The notes beneath the pieces are model-generated. The model was not told the DNA's origin. It worked only from the letters and a program-made list of their open reading frames with translations, and did not search any database. Position numbers and translations under genes: made by a program. Positions 34,231-46,096 of a stretch of 64,000 nt of DNA are shown here, piece by piece. Each line of letters opens with the position of its first letter. Position 1 is the first letter of the stretch. Source of the stretch: Perkinsus olseni (lineage: Eukaryota; Perkinsozoa; Perkinsida; Perkinsidae); contig JABANP010000037.1 of the NCBI GenBank assembly GCA_013115135.1, forward strand, positions 62,001 through 126,000. The letters run 5' to 3'.

Positions 34231-34452
34231 AGTCACTGTCACGGGTTCATAGGGGTACCTGCATGCGCGAAGATTCCCAACTCACCCCAACGCAGAGGTG
34301 GTAAATGGGAATCTTCATGGGAAAGAGATTGCTCCATTGCGGAGGCACCCGGGTGCGATGGCGGGCGTACTCTAAACCGCCACAACGAGACGAGAGAAGA
34401 AGATGGTAGTAGGGCCGGCGGTCCCAGTCCATGCAGGGTTTCGATTCCCGTC

Positions 34453-36601
34453 CTACTCAGCTGGGACCTTCAAATCGAACTTCACACTCATCGCTCCCTC
34501 GTGAATCTGAGACGACCTTCCACTCGGACCGTCGCAAAGCCTTCCACTTCGGGAAACACTCACCGTCAGATGTATCTTCCCCTTGCTGTCTACCAGCTTC
34601 ATCACATCCCCTTCCTTCAGAATGTCCTTCCTCAGCAAATCCAACTCCTCCATGCACGGCAGTAATATCGACTTCCGCATGACATCTCGAAAGAGCTTTA
34701 TGCAGGGCAAAACCTGTTGATGACGATAACCAAATGCCCGACGTCGTTCGTGAACCTCACGTGGTCCTCCCCCTTTTGGCGTGCTCCTGTGCGACTTTGT
34801 CCACCATTTTACTCAGCTTCCCGCATGCAACTGCGGAGAGGTGAGTCGAGGACACGTCCACGATAGCCGGGGCCTCAGGGTACCTCACGCCTTCGAGAGG
34901 AAACTGAGCTCACAGACAATCAGAAACCGCACGGGTCGCCAGGCCCCTTCAAACCTGTAGCGACAGGATGGCCTCCCTGAACTCAGTGGCGACGACGTGC
35001 AGCTTGATGAAGTCCCGGTTGAGGGCTATTATGATATCACCAGCATTCGCTTGGTCGTCCATCGACTTTCTGATGGCTGATAAATCGTCTTCTAAATGCA
35101 TGAGAAAGAGGAGACGTATAAAACTAAGTTCGGACCGAACGCTGGAGGAGTGCATCAGGGAGTCCCGACTCTGGACTCCCGAGGAGAACTCTTCGAGGAA
35201 ATTCACAGACTGTTCATGCCTGAGCATGCAGCTCGACAGGATTCGTCAATGCAGCTGATAATCGCCAGCTTGGTTCTTTCTCATGAACGGGAGTACATGC
35301 AGCGCGGCTGACAGCGGTGAGGGAGGGGTTGGTAGAATGGCGTTCTACGAGTTTTCGAGCGTGGCTCGCCCTGCAGCAACTTAGCTGCCTTCGCGTCCCA
35401 GGGTTTCTCCCCATGAGTCGGAGAACCACCGACACCTCAACGAACGAGCCCTGCCAGCCGATCAAATCTAGCGACTCGATAGTCCTTCTAAACGCTCCAC
35501 AGGTACTCTAAGCAACTCCTGATTGAATCGCATTCTTATAAACTAGCAAGACAATGTCAGTTCACACCGGTAGGAGACACAAGCAACCGAATGGTACTCT
35601 AAACAGTAAACTGGAATATTAGAAGATCTCCTGAGCAGTCCTCGACTGCAGTGGTTGAAAGTAAGTCAGTCCGCGTCATTAATATCTCGCACTCGATCCC
35701 AACGGGCTCCGCATCGTGTCGCTCATCAGGGGCGACATCCCACTTCCAGAGCTGCCCCTTGGCAGCATGGCAGCGGGGACTGAACAGCAGCAGGACCAAG
35801 TCATTGCAGCCGAAGATACCGGAATGATTTACTGCCTGATATCTGCGGACGCCGAAAGACACCTTCGTTCTGTATACTCAATAGGTGAGAGCGGAGCTCA
35901 GTGACAGCAAGGCGCATCTGAGGTTGATCCGTGATGATCACAGAAAAACAGCGACATCAGACTCACCCCCGACGATCGGCATTTAACAGCACGTAGACGG
36001 GCGATAACTCTAGAAAGGCTCTGCTTGACCATGTCCGGCCTCTCCGCAGCGCCAGCGCTGCACAACTCCTCAACTGCATCGGCATCGAGTCTGACAAAGG
36101 CGTCTTGCCGAGTTGCATGTAGTGACGACGGACTCACCCAATAACTCTGACAACTGACTCCAGGCTGCGGAGGTCCTCTGGAGAGGTGAAGGTGCTGCTG
36201 GCCCACACGAGGTAGTCGACCAGACGGAGCATCTGCATCAAGGCCAGATTGAGCCGGTCGCACTTCTCCTGTGGCCACGTCCGTGAGGGGGAATCTGACC
36301 GAGCATTTCCATGGCACCGGCATGAGTGAAGACAATGACGACGGGCTGTGGCACGGCCTCTTACCAACGCCCGCCACACTCCGTACAAAGGAGTCCACCG
36401 TGGCCAGCTTGTCCACTTCGCAACAGGCAAATCCGACGAGATCTTCGCGAAGACTAGCAGGCTGCACTGGGGGCTGCCACGAGAAGAGGCAAACCCTAAT
36501 GAAGACGAAAAGGCCGGGTTTCTTACCAGGACACTTGCTGCATTCTCTCTGAGCTCAAGGGCAGTAGCGACCGCCCAATGATACTGTTGTGACCTGAACA
36601 A
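34453..36601 (-). CDS. Unrecognised multi-exon gene
   Basis: The 3' part splices cleanly: LEDDLSAIRKSMDDQANAGD...EFREAILSLQ, FPLEGVRYPEAPAIVDVSST, KLSKMVDKVAQEHAKRG, VLPCIKLFRDVMRKSILLP, LRKDILKEGDVMKLVDSKGK and a last exon IHEGAMSVKFDLKVPAE ending at 34453. Upstream candidate exons on the same strand are EKCDRLNLALMQMLRLVDYL (about 36250-36150) and FVRLDADAVEELCSAGAAER (about 36110-35970). Whether all belong to one gene is not certain, because 35240-35900 has no clear exon. The composition is helical and soluble. No family is recognised. Confidence 0.45.
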
Positions 36602-36708
36602 GCACCAATCGTCTGCTTATCAGGAGCCACCACCTCGACAGATGTAGCAACTAAGATTCTCTAGGGCTACCAGCTGAGATACGGCAAGAGCCAACGACAA
36701 GGAAAGCT

Positions 36709-36720
36709 TCTTAGGTTGAA
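36709..36720 (-). promoter_or_regulatory. Copy of the recurrent CCTAAGA motif
   Basis: TTCAACCTAAGA reads on the minus strand about 110 bp upstream of the presumed start of the minus-strand gene ending at 34453 and about 85 bp upstream of a small plus-strand frame. It matches the 5' part of the word at 61243-61257. Confidence 0.25.
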
Positions 36721-36803
36721 GCTTGCAAGATTCAGAATCCCCTCTGACCTGAGATATTCCTTAACCCTTTGCCATTCGGGCCTCGGGTCCGGCTGCAAGT
36801 ACG

Positions 36804-36980
36804 ATGAACTCGGCGGAGCTTCACCTGGCGCACCTACACTTGGCCACCACTGAGGACGACCCTCCAGGCTACACCTTCACCATTACCACTCTTGAGACTG
36901 TCCATGTCAGCTCTGAGATGACTCGCCAGGTTGTTCAGGTCCGCAATATCATCTTGGAGGCCAATGGCCACGGCGGCTGA
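36804..36980 (+). CDS. Small 58-codon frame, possibly an exon
   Basis: The frame starts MNSAELHLAHLHLATTEDDP, continues with TFTITTLETVHVSSEMTRQV and a VRNIILEANGHGG end, and has coding-like composition. It may be a short gene or one exon of a plus-strand gene. It is isolated between minus-strand genes, has no recognised motif, and could be fortuitous. Confidence 0.3.
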   Translation: MNSAELHLAHLHLATTEDDPPGYTFTITTLETVHVSSEMTRQVVQVRNIILEANGHGG

Positions 36981-37147
36981 GACCTGAATAGTGGGTAGCG
37001 GTCAGATGCCACAGAAAAGACCACAACGGAACTGCGATGGCCAATCTTAGGACCGTACCGCGGCCAACCCGAACGAAGTATCCTCCACAGCGCGTGGAAT
37101 GCCGGCTTAATTTTTCTTTTCCGCCTAGTGTGATATGGATTATCAAA

Positions 37148-39207
37148 TCATGGATCACCAGATATAACGTATTCAATCAGCGTCATTCTGGCTGATTGTG
37201 GGGAAAGTCGAAGGTGAATCTTTTCTTTGCCCGACAACTCAAAATGATTCCCGCGATGCGGAACGAGTGCAGAGCCGCCGGCTGAGATACATCACACTTT
37301 ACCTGGGAAGCATCCACAGACGCTGCGCTTCCCCTGCCGCCGCTTCCACCCGAAGACTTCATTCTCTCGATCATTTCAGTGATGCCAAGGACCTGGTATA
37401 CAGTGACCAAGGGTAGCTTGGTGGAGCCATACTGGCCTTACCGATTCCTGTTGGTTGGTGATGGTCTCGCCTGCCTGCTGCTCAGTCCGTTGCAGTATCG
37501 CCTGAAGGATACCCCTCTGAGTGACAATCATCCTCGACACCCCTTCTGACGTACTTCGATTTCAGCCAACCTAGTCCCCAGGCCGCGGACCTCTTGATCA
37601 ACTCTCACTATACCATCCGAGAGACCGTCAAGGGCACCTCCGGCAACAGCGGAGTCCGGCTGCTCGAAGGTGTTGACTGAAAACGGAAGGTGCTACGCCA
37701 GGGCTGCCCCACAGAGTTGAGCTGATGCCCACTTTCGGTGATTTTCTGCTGCATGGCCTTCACCACAGCAGGGACCGCCCTCTCCGTGAAGAGCTCCTAC
37801 AAGACCTCACTCCACACGAGCAATATGCCACCTCCGACCTACCTTGACGATCCCCGGAAGGCTCTTGGCCATCTCAGCGCTCACCTCGTCGCTCGCCCTG
37901 TTAATGGAGTTCGACAGCCGCCTGACCCCCCTCCACACCTTGTCCGAGTGCATCATGTGGTGTGTCTGTGCAGGCATCGCTGCTATCATTCTCGGCTACC
38001 GGTAGCCAAGCTCACCAATGCTTCCGGTGTCATGTCCTCGGCCAGGCACTTGCTCAGCTTCTCCACCTCAGCCGAGAGGGACTGCTCCACCGCTTCAGCC
38101 GACTCTCCCTTGCCCTCCGCTGTTGACGCAGCATCGATCGTCTGAGAGGAGACCACTACCGGGCATCCTGTGGTTTGGGCTAGCCTGACCTTCTGGCAGG
38201 CAGCTTGGACTGTGTCCGCGAGGAATCGGATGAACTTCCGCACCTGCCTGGCGTTCAAGGGCTCGCTAGTCGGGACGAACTCCTTCTGAAATGACGAGGT
38301 CGTCACGCTGCACTCAATCAACTTGCTTATACCCGCACACCGTGTTCAACACGCCACTACAGCAGTTCATTCGATGGGGTACTCACCGCTGTCAGCATGC
38401 CTGGATGCTCCTCCTCCTCATCGCCCTCGGCAGGCGCCGCCACCTGGGACGGTATCTTCCTCGGAGACAGGCTGCTACTACCGGCCGACTCCGACACAGC
38501 GCCTGAGCAGAAGACACAGGATGATGCCCGAAGTTGAACAACGTTGACAGCGAGCAACAAGTGAATCACCAGTTGGCTTGGTCTCGGACGAGCCCCTTCT
38601 AGTGGGTGACTTAGGGTTAGCCTTCCGGGCCGCGGAGGGGCTTCCTTCAGCGCTCCCCGACTGCTCATCAGAGGACGTCTTAGCGCCGCCTGCGGGCGGT
38701 TGAGCCGAGCTAGAGTGACTCGATGGTGATGATGCCGCTTCACCTCCCTGTGCCTCCTCCCCTGAGGATATCTCGCCCGGCAGAGGGGCGCCACTAACCT
38801 GAGGAGACGAGCGTGAACAGCAGAGCACCCACAACCACTCAGAGCCTGCGAGTGGAGCAAGAACCGTCCTGTCCCCTACGATGGCCTCACTGGCCTTCAC
38901 AATCTACTATTGTCTCTCATATTGAGCGACGATCACCACACTGACGCTACGGTCGTAGCCCAGTTGGCTAGGAAGCATGGTAATCTACAAGTCAAAAGGA
39001 CCTCACCTCCAGCGCAGCAGCGGTGGTCGTATCAGTAGGCGGCGGCGGTGCAGCGTGTGTGTCACCCCGGAGCTTGAGCATACGCTTGAGCAGATCACTA
39101 GCCTTCATGCCACTCGTGGGAGACTTGCTATTCTCGGCGATGGCATCTGAGGAGGGCTCAACTGGGGTACTTTGCCCAGCATCTACGGGCCCAATATTGA
39201 ATGCCAT
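37148..39207 (-). CDS. Low-complexity plus coiled-coil protein
   Basis: From MAFNIGPVDAGQSTPVE the sequence runs through a helical segment (GMKASDLLKRMLKLRG), a long Ser/Gly/Ala-rich disordered region (38500-38850), then helices: EGKGESAEAVEQSLSAEVEK, VWRGVRRLSNSINRASDEVS, GIVRVDQEVRGLGTRLAEIE spliced to RGILQAILQRTEQQAGETIT, LGITEMIERMKSSGGSGGRG and a last exon LSGKEKIHLRLSPQSARMTL ending at 37148. The layout (disordered linker followed by coiled coils) and the propeller-like exons just upstream would fit a nucleoporin of the Nup214/Nup159 type. That is speculative, as no clear FG repeats are seen. Confidence 0.4.
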
Positions 39208-39391
39208 GTTCGTAGTAAACGTGCCAGCGGATGCAGAGGCTCTTCGCCACAAAAAGCTAATCGGTGCTATAGTTCACCCACCCTGCAAATCTGCAAGCCA
39301 AGAAAACCAGAGTTCCCCAAAAATTCTTCCAACCCCGAAAAATGGAGCCCCACTGGAAGCGGCAAACCGGAATGACGAGCGCCACACGAAT

Positions 39392-41135
39392 TCATCGATC
39401 ATAATTCCCAATAGTCGGCCAGAGAACCGAGCACTCCCCACTTGTCTGTCCATTGGCTTGAGGCCTGTCCTTAGCAGGTGTAGCCTCAACTACCGCTGTA
39501 TGCTCATCCTCCTTCTCCGCTCCCTTCGCCGTCTCCAGCATCGCCGCTACCCGGTCTAACTCCAGCACAGCCCCGTTACCTGAAATGAGGCACAAGGTGA
39601 CGCTGATGAGCCAACACCGCGCTCCCGGACTACTGTAAAGATACTGATACTTGGGCTGCCCAGGGTCTTCCACGGACCAGGTCACCACTGTGTATACTGA
39701 TGGATCTGGGTTGCTGTGCGCCACGAAGCCACTAGCCAGGCCTGAGTGGTGGAACCATCACAGCCGCCAACCCGTCAGGAGGACCCACCGATGCCTTGGA
39801 CTTCATGGAAGGTAACGCAGCCAGCCGACAAGGAGCATCCAATGAGACTTGGAAGCCGATGGTTGTGTGAGCAGGGCGATCGTCAGTGTCTCTGATGGTG
39901 CTTCCACGGTGAGCTCTTCCGTGTCCACTGAGGAGGTGTCCGCCGGGGCGGCCTCTATCGTCACAGCATCGACGCTGCCTACGAATGCCACCTGAGGAAG
40001 ACAGTGGCATCATACCCAACCGAGAGCAATGACTGCGAGATACACAAGGTCACGCTGGTGACGAACGAAGCTGATAGCATGAGTAGCGCTGCTCCCACGT
40101 ACTACCGGCGAGGAGCCCGTGAAGCGGACGATCTGCCCAACTTGTATCTCCCCCTTGAACTGCAAGGCAATGATCAGCGCCTTCTCAAGCGTTATGAGGA
40201 TAGTCTCTGTACAGCCAATAATAGCAGACCTAAACCCTTTCGTCTGGCCTAGACACAGCACACTTGGTCTTACCTAAGGCCTCGGACTTCCTCTCCCGAA
40301 CCTAACATAGACAGTGTAGCTTACAACGGAGAAGTGGGGCCGGGCTTACTGATATCGTGCTCAGCGAGGAAGTGCACCTCCCATGTCGTTGGATTGACTG
40401 TGAAGTAGCGGACGTGAGAACCGCAGGCTGTCGCAAGGCGTGTGCCTACACAAGTATATGCAAAAATCAGCAATATGGCAATATCTTTCTGAGGAACTGT
40501 GAGTATCTTCAAATGGAAACCACCCTATACGCAGCAGCATCCAACAATATACACCCCTCCAAGATGAAATGAAGTATTTCGCCTCTGGGCTTGTCGAAGT
40601 TGAAGAGTTGCGTCATGAAAATTGAATGCTGTATCTTCTCGACAACTGCGAGGCAGCCCGTAACAATGGATCGGGCGTTTCGTGGCTGCTTGTGAAAATA
40701 TGACCCAGCCCACTCAAGCCATTTCCATACAGAATACAGCCCTACGCCATGAGCACTAGCTGTGTTCATGGGCTACTACATGCCCCAACGCCGCTTTAGT
40801 CCCACCTACCGTCACTCGATAACGATGCTGTCACTCTGCCTTCTGCAGCACTGTGAGTGGTATCTGGCACACAGTAGCAGTTCCCTGGCCGCCGAACCCG
40901 CGCAGGAGAACTAGTCTTACGAGGAGTATCTCCATCGACCGATGCGGCATCCTAAGGAAGAGCCGCAATAGCGGGGCCGCTCGGTTGCTATGGTGAGCGA
41001 AGTACTCACCTCGTAGTGTTGGGCCGCCTGTTTATAAACTCTCAGGCACACGTCCTCGCACTTGGCGACTTCGATCGATACTCTGGAGAAGCCCTGGGGA
41101 CAGTTGGCTGCAGGCGGATGTCTGAGGAATGCCAA
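39392..41135 (-). CDS. Multi-exon gene with beta-propeller-like segments
   Basis: The likely start is MAFLRHPPAANCPQGFSRVS. Following exons include a WD-like blade, YTCVGTRLATACGSHVRYFT, then IALQFKGEIQVGQIVRFTGS, VAFVGSVDAVTIEAAPADTS, SLDAPCRLAALPSMKSKASV and YTVVTWSVEDPGQPKYQYLY. Exon joins are only partly resolved. It may be a separate gene or the 5' half of the next feature downstream on the same strand (37148-39207), giving an N-terminal propeller followed by coiled coil. Identity is not established. Confidence 0.35.
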
Positions 41136-42821
41136 GGGATGCTCGGGTGATGAGGCCCAAAGCGGGACGCGGAAAGCTCAACCGTTTTCCTTCGCGCGGA
41201 CACTTTCTACTGCAGCGACTAGAATGGTCCCCATCGCGGGATTGCGTACTGCACAACTACATCGCGAGATTTCGTGAAAACGGAAAGAACCAAAGTTTGG
41301 GGGAGCGGCTTCATGAGCGAAGAACGCGTCAGTTCGGGTTTTCAATAGGCTGCTGCCTCTCCTGAGATTTACGAGCGCCCCCTGGACCGCCTTTTACACA
41401 TTGAATTCAATCCTGGGAGCGCTTCTAGAGTTGAGGACAGGCCGCAGTCTACTCTGAACACCCCCGTGGTTCCATATTACGATCCAGCAGCCACTACAGC
41501 TCTCACATGACGGAGGCTCCAGAAGCACAGAGAGCCATCAGCATGAACCTGCGGGAGGGGATGTGGGGGAGATACGCCTAGCGAACAGGGCTCACTGTGA
41601 AGAAGACATGATCTAGGTTATCCTCATCGTCGTGAGCATCGGTGTCCGCGGTGATCTTCTCGGAACTCGAGAGTGGACACCAGTGGACCTCTGAGATCTC
41701 CGACCGATCCTCCCCTTCCAAGTGGATATATCTGACACGACCGAACTGGGCATGCCGCGTAGATAAAGTCGAGCGAACGATTCAAGATATCTCAGCCTAA
41801 GATATGATTCACAGTTCAACCTAGGATATGATTCACAGTTCAACCTAGGATACGAGAGCCTGACACCCGCCAGTATCCAACCCCAGATTACAGCTCACAT
41901 CCGGCAATACCAGAGTCCCGTCTCGCTCCCAAGCACGGAGAGAAGCGGCTGATCGCTATGTCATACATACCATCAGTGCAGACTATGTAGGAAGACCCGT
42001 CTACCAAAGGAGATGTGCCGATGAGTGATGCGGAGCGAAGGACCTACCAACACCCTCACAGGCTTCCAGGTCGTAGACTCTTCTGGAGTTGGACAATACT
42101 TCGAACCTGAACGCGTGGTTGGACGGGGCACATCCAAAGCTATTCATCCAGGCTGTCTTTATTGGTCCAGCGACCACCAGTGAACTTCATGATGTAGAGT
42201 TCATTCTCTATGGCGATGGCGCGAGGAAACCCATACCGAAAGAGCTACTACACATCCTGATCGCACACTCTAAGAATGGCAGAGCTCGCCGGGAGTCGAT
42301 CACCCCTCCCTAACCACGATCCGCGCTCGAGTGGTTGCTCACCTGTGGGGCTTCCTCGCACTGGCACAGTCCAAGTCCACGGCTCGCATCTGGGCACGAG
42401 ACAGAATGACACACAGGGATCTGGTGTGAGCCAGCCAAAGTTCCCATCCTACCGTCCCCTTCCTAGCCACACTTGCAACATGTGAATGTGTGACAGCGAC
42501 TTGACGACGCACCTCCTCTATGGTGTCATCTACAAGCCATCACGGTCAGCGTTTATGCCCGAATGCTTCTCTTACCGCTCATCTTCACTCCTGCCAAAGG
42601 GAATGCCGACTGGAAAGGGCCCTTTTCTTGTTCGATGATGTGCTCAACCTGAGATATATGACCTTTTCAGTGATAGACAACTCCAAAAAATTAGCCTCGA
42701 GGACGAGCACTGTCTGGGAGAGTGTAGAGCCGCGACACGACCAGTCGGCTACCACTGAACTTAATAACAGTCCGCATGTAAAGAGGCCCCTCAAAAGCCT
42801 ATACTGACTCCCCCCCTCCCT
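41136..42821. other. Unassigned region with one weak plus-strand frame
   Basis: A plus-strand frame at 42089-42313 (LFIQAVFIGPATTSELHDVE; EFILYGDGARKPIPKELLHI) has protein-like composition but no neighbours or motif, so it may be an orphan exon. The segment also contains the 24-bp tandem repeat at 41796-41856. Nothing else is recognised. Confidence 0.3.
41796..41856. repeat. 24-bp tandem repeat, 2.5 copies
   Basis: The units read CCTARGATATGATTCACAGTTCAA. The junction of adjacent units creates TTCAACCTAGGATA, one base from the recurrent TTCAACCTAAGATA word seen upstream of several genes in the window. Confidence 0.8.
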
Positions 42822-43372
42822 TCAGATTATTACAACGGTATTGCCATCAACTACACACTTAGGATTGGAAGGATCCAACTCTAAGACATCCCCCGTCCAG
42901 TGCAGGGTAGTAGAAGTGTCGCTATCATCTGATACGGGGCACTTGCGCGGCACTAGGATCGCGAGGGCGACAACCTACCATCTTCGTTTATGTGACCATC
43001 AGGCGCTCCCTCTTTGCGCGGTGAGTTCCCGTAGCCAAGCCCAGGCGGATAAGCGTGGTCATCCTGAAACAGGGAAAAGATGGTATTGACCACATCTCGG
43101 CGAGTAGAAATACTCCATTTAGAGGAGTTATCAGCACACAAGCACCTTCCCCTCACTAGGACTCATGAGCTGAAGGAACTACGAGAGCAATTGAAACAAC
43201 GGCAACATATCACTCAGGCAGGAGAAAGTCCACAAAACCGCGCTGCCTCGAGGAGTTCCCAAAGCCTCACACCCGTGTCAAAATACGCGTACGAGACGAG
43301 AAGCTGCTCTCTCCGGAGCATTGCGTTTATTACACTGTCGCCCATCCCCGATTCGCTAGTGTCTTCTCCCAT
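42822..43372 (-). CDS. Small unrecognised acidic protein
   Basis: The start MGEDTSESGMGDSVINAMLR leads into a helix REQLLVSYAYFDTGVRLWEL. Later exons give DDHAYPPGLGYGNSPRKEGA (acceptor at a pyrimidine-rich CAG) and DDSDTSTTLHWTGDVLELDP, PSNPKCVVDGNTVVII and a stop at 42822. The middle join (43150-43230) is uncertain. No family is recognised; the WTGDVLELDP part resembles a short beta sandwich edge only loosely. Confidence 0.4.
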
Positions 43373-44685
43373 GTGAGCCATCTCCGAGCTACTCTCTCCC
43401 CGAGTGGGACTCAGGGCCTTGCTTCTTCCCTAGGGAATTACTGACAGCACAACAACACGCCTGACCATCTGATGACTACCACTACTGTCGATATTGCTGT
43501 CACTACGACTATCAACAGCCAACCGAGTGCGATGGTGGACTAGTCGGCCACCGGGTGCCCCAATCGCCGGCAACTGACCGACGTACCACTAGCCCACGGA
43601 AAATCCCTTGCAAGCAACGCTGATACTGATTGAGCTGATACCGGCGGTGGCACTGCGTACCAGAATCGCGACCTCCAGGCGCGAACCTCGCATGCTCCTC
43701 CACCCAGACTGTCCCCTGGACTACCTATGGTGTTCCTGCAGCATCAGTGTAAGCATCTGCTTCTCATTACTCATCGACGATGTTTCCTTGGGCATGATGA
43801 TGATGGGATATCAATCAGGATTATTATTATAACAAGTAGTATACAATACTCAACAAACAACTGCCAGGCATCAAAAGGCTCAGCAAAAGCAGCAGCCTTG
43901 CCCCGACCATCTACCATCGCCCTCATTCTACAGTCTAGTGCCTAAGCCCGCATCGACCTCGAGATTCCCTCGTTCACGGGTGATGCACTTCCTTCTTTTT
44001 ACCCTGGCGTCCTAGACGAGAACAGACTTCGAAGTTCTCAGTGTCGCCCCATCCGGCATAAGCAGCAGCAGCAGCAGCACTGACTACAACACAACTCAGT
44101 TAGTAGGAAGAATGATTGACCTTGTACAATTATGATAAGCCATAACGATTGTTGTTAACTTCCTTAATCGGCCGTGAGACTGACGATCTCTACTCGAGGT
44201 CATCATCGTCCACACTAGCCGAAAAGGATCCGACCATAGGAACTTAGGAATAGAACAGGATGAGGGCGATCAACGACGAGATCACCACAGAGACTTGACA
44301 ATAGCAGCAAGAGACTACAATCGCGCATGACATGACTTTTGACTGTTGAGGATCAGCGGCCACCGTCACTATGATGGCGACGGTGAAGCCGCTAAGATGA
44401 CGACATAAGTTTATGTTAGGGAAAATAATAAGACGTGGGCGGTCAGCATCAGAGACGACGAGCCCACTAGGACAGCTGTTGTAAAGGGTTGTTGATAACA
44501 GAATTCAGTGTGCATTAGTAGTAGTCCAAGACAGACTTGGCCAGACCAATGCCAGTCACAAAGGAAGGTTAATGATACCTCTTGCACCCAGGCAGGGCTA
44601 CTGATGATAATGAAGATACTCCTTTCCGTAAGACTATCAATAGCCTCCTGACCATACATCGAAGAGGTATCAGGGTAATAATCAT
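43373..44685. other. Intergenic, nothing recognised
   Basis: 1.3 kb without supported exons. It contains a short CAG microsatellite near 44060-44078 and AT-rich stretches near 43820-43860. It lies downstream of the amino acid transporter. Confidence 0.45.
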
Positions 44686-45984
44686 CTACCAGTTTAAGAT
44701 GGCAGACCACGTGCCAAATATCATGCCAATGACTGCTAGTACTAGGGATATACCCATTACAACGTATTGCATGTACTTGGACACAGCACTGCCATATGAC
44801 GGTTTGAACCCTAGCTTAACACGCTTCCTCTCAAGAACTAGGAAGAATACAACAGGGAATATGATTTGCAGGAACATAACAGCGGTGGCACCGATGAGAT
44901 CGACCAAGGAGCCGAATCCGGGCACACTGACGGCAATGACGAAACAGATGACCATCAGTATGGCACGAGAGATCATTTTGATCCAGTAGCGGACCTTACC
45001 ACCATGAATAGCCTCAAGAGCATCTTCGACACCGACACACACTGGGTTGAACATCACCAAGAAATGCGAGAAGCAGACAACTTCTATCGCGACCTGAACG
45101 ATGATGACCAGCCAGTCGCCACGAGGACGCCCGTAGGCAATAGCGTAGGTGATGTTGGGGTAATCCAGCAGGTCGTGTCCGAAGCCAGCGTAACCAGAAT
45201 ATGCGATAGCGGCAAAGATGGACACGATGACCAGGAAGCCAGCGGCCAAGACACGAGGGAACTGCTTAGGCTTCTGCATGTTGTCCACAAGTGTTGGGAC
45301 AACAGTGGTAACAGCGAAAGCATTCATGAAGTTGGTGAAAGCAAGAATGGCAGTATTGGCGTTCAGGGGCCATAGGAAATGGTCGTGCACCCTAACCGGG
45401 TCGGAGGTCTCCCTGACAGATGCCCCAATGACGGCAATAACGGTCACGAAGGCTGCTGTGATACCGATAAATGAGACTACGGCGACCTCTTTCATGGAGG
45501 GAAGCATTGCCAAGGGCAACATAACGCAGACAAAGATGACACACCACCAAATATGATCCAACTGAGGGACCAACTCGTACATGCCGTCACCGACTAGGAT
45601 GACGAGCAAGGAACAGACTAGGAGAAGATCGAGATACTGGACAAATGCGGTGAAGATCTCACCAGGGCGACCGAAGCAGGCCTTACCGATGGCCTGGAAG
45701 GACATGAACCTCTCACCACCCTCAGGGTTCATGTACATACACCGATATAAAAGATACGTTCCGTACTGGGCCACACCCCAGGCTACTGCGAGTAGGATGC
45801 TGCCGAGGACCCAACCACCCTGGGCGATGGCACGGGGTAGGGCTAGGATACCGACGCCAACAGCGACAAGGGCGAAGTTGATGACAGTACGAAAGTTGGA
45901 AGAACCGTCGGGACGGCCACCGGTTGCCACGGAGTCAACACTAAAGTCGCTGACTTTAGTGGAGATACTTGACTTCTCAGACAT
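44686..45984 (-). CDS. Amino acid/auxin permease (AAAP) family transporter
   Basis: Single exon, 432 residues. A short charged N-terminus precedes about eleven hydrophobic helices, beginning with the family signature FALVAVGVGILALPRAIAQG in helix 1. Other landmarks are GGWVLGSILLAVAWGVAQYG, FTNFMNAFAVTTVVPTLVDN, YSGYAGFGHDLLDYPNI and VPGFGSLVDLIGATAVMFLQ. This is the AAAP/SLC36-SLC38 type, usually amino acid/H+ or Na+ symport at the plasma or vacuolar membrane; the substrate cannot be read from sequence. Length and topology are normal. The lack of introns contrasts with its conserved neighbours. The recurrent GTCAACCTAAGATAC word lies about 98 bp upstream. Confidence 0.93.
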   Translation of the reverse strand: MSEKSSISTKVSDFSVDSVATGGRPDGSSNFRTVINFALVAVGVGILALPRAIAQGGWVLGSILLAVAWGVAQYGTYLLYRCMYMNPEGGERFMSFQAIGKACFGRPGEIFTAFVQYLDLLLVCSLLVILVGDGMYELVPQLDHIWWCVIFVCVMLPLAMLPSMKEVAVVSFIGITAAFVTVIAVIGASVRETSDPVRVHDHFLWPLNANTAILAFTNFMNAFAVTTVVPTLVDNMQKPKQFPRVLAAGFLVIVSIFAAIAYSGYAGFGHDLLDYPNITYAIAYGRPRGDWLVIIVQVAIEVVCFSHFLVMFNPVCVGVEDALEAIHGGKVRYWIKMISRAILMVICFVIAVSVPGFGSLVDLIGATAVMFLQIIFPVVFFLVLERKRVKLGFKPSYGSAVSKYMQYVVMGISLVLAVIGMIFGTWSAILNW

Positions 45985-46081
45985 GCGAAGAAATCGAGTG
46001 AAGAGTTGTTAGCACTAAAAGAACAAGTTTCACTACACACGCCTCGGACCACACAGTGGGCATTTACGACGTTGAGCAGCC

Positions 46082-46096
46082 GTCAACCTAAGATAC
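46082..46096 (+). promoter_or_regulatory. Recurrent GTCAACCTAAGATAC motif
   Basis: The same 15-base word as at 32944-32958 (there in reverse), located 98 bp upstream of the amino acid transporter start and about 400 bp upstream of the plus-strand gene at 46496, in a divergent promoter region. Confidence 0.3.

Noticed and set aside
44866..46012. Long plus-strand open frames opposite the amino acid transporter
   Set aside because: They are antisense shadows of a GC-balanced membrane-protein gene; they lack motifs, and the minus-strand frame has clear family signatures.
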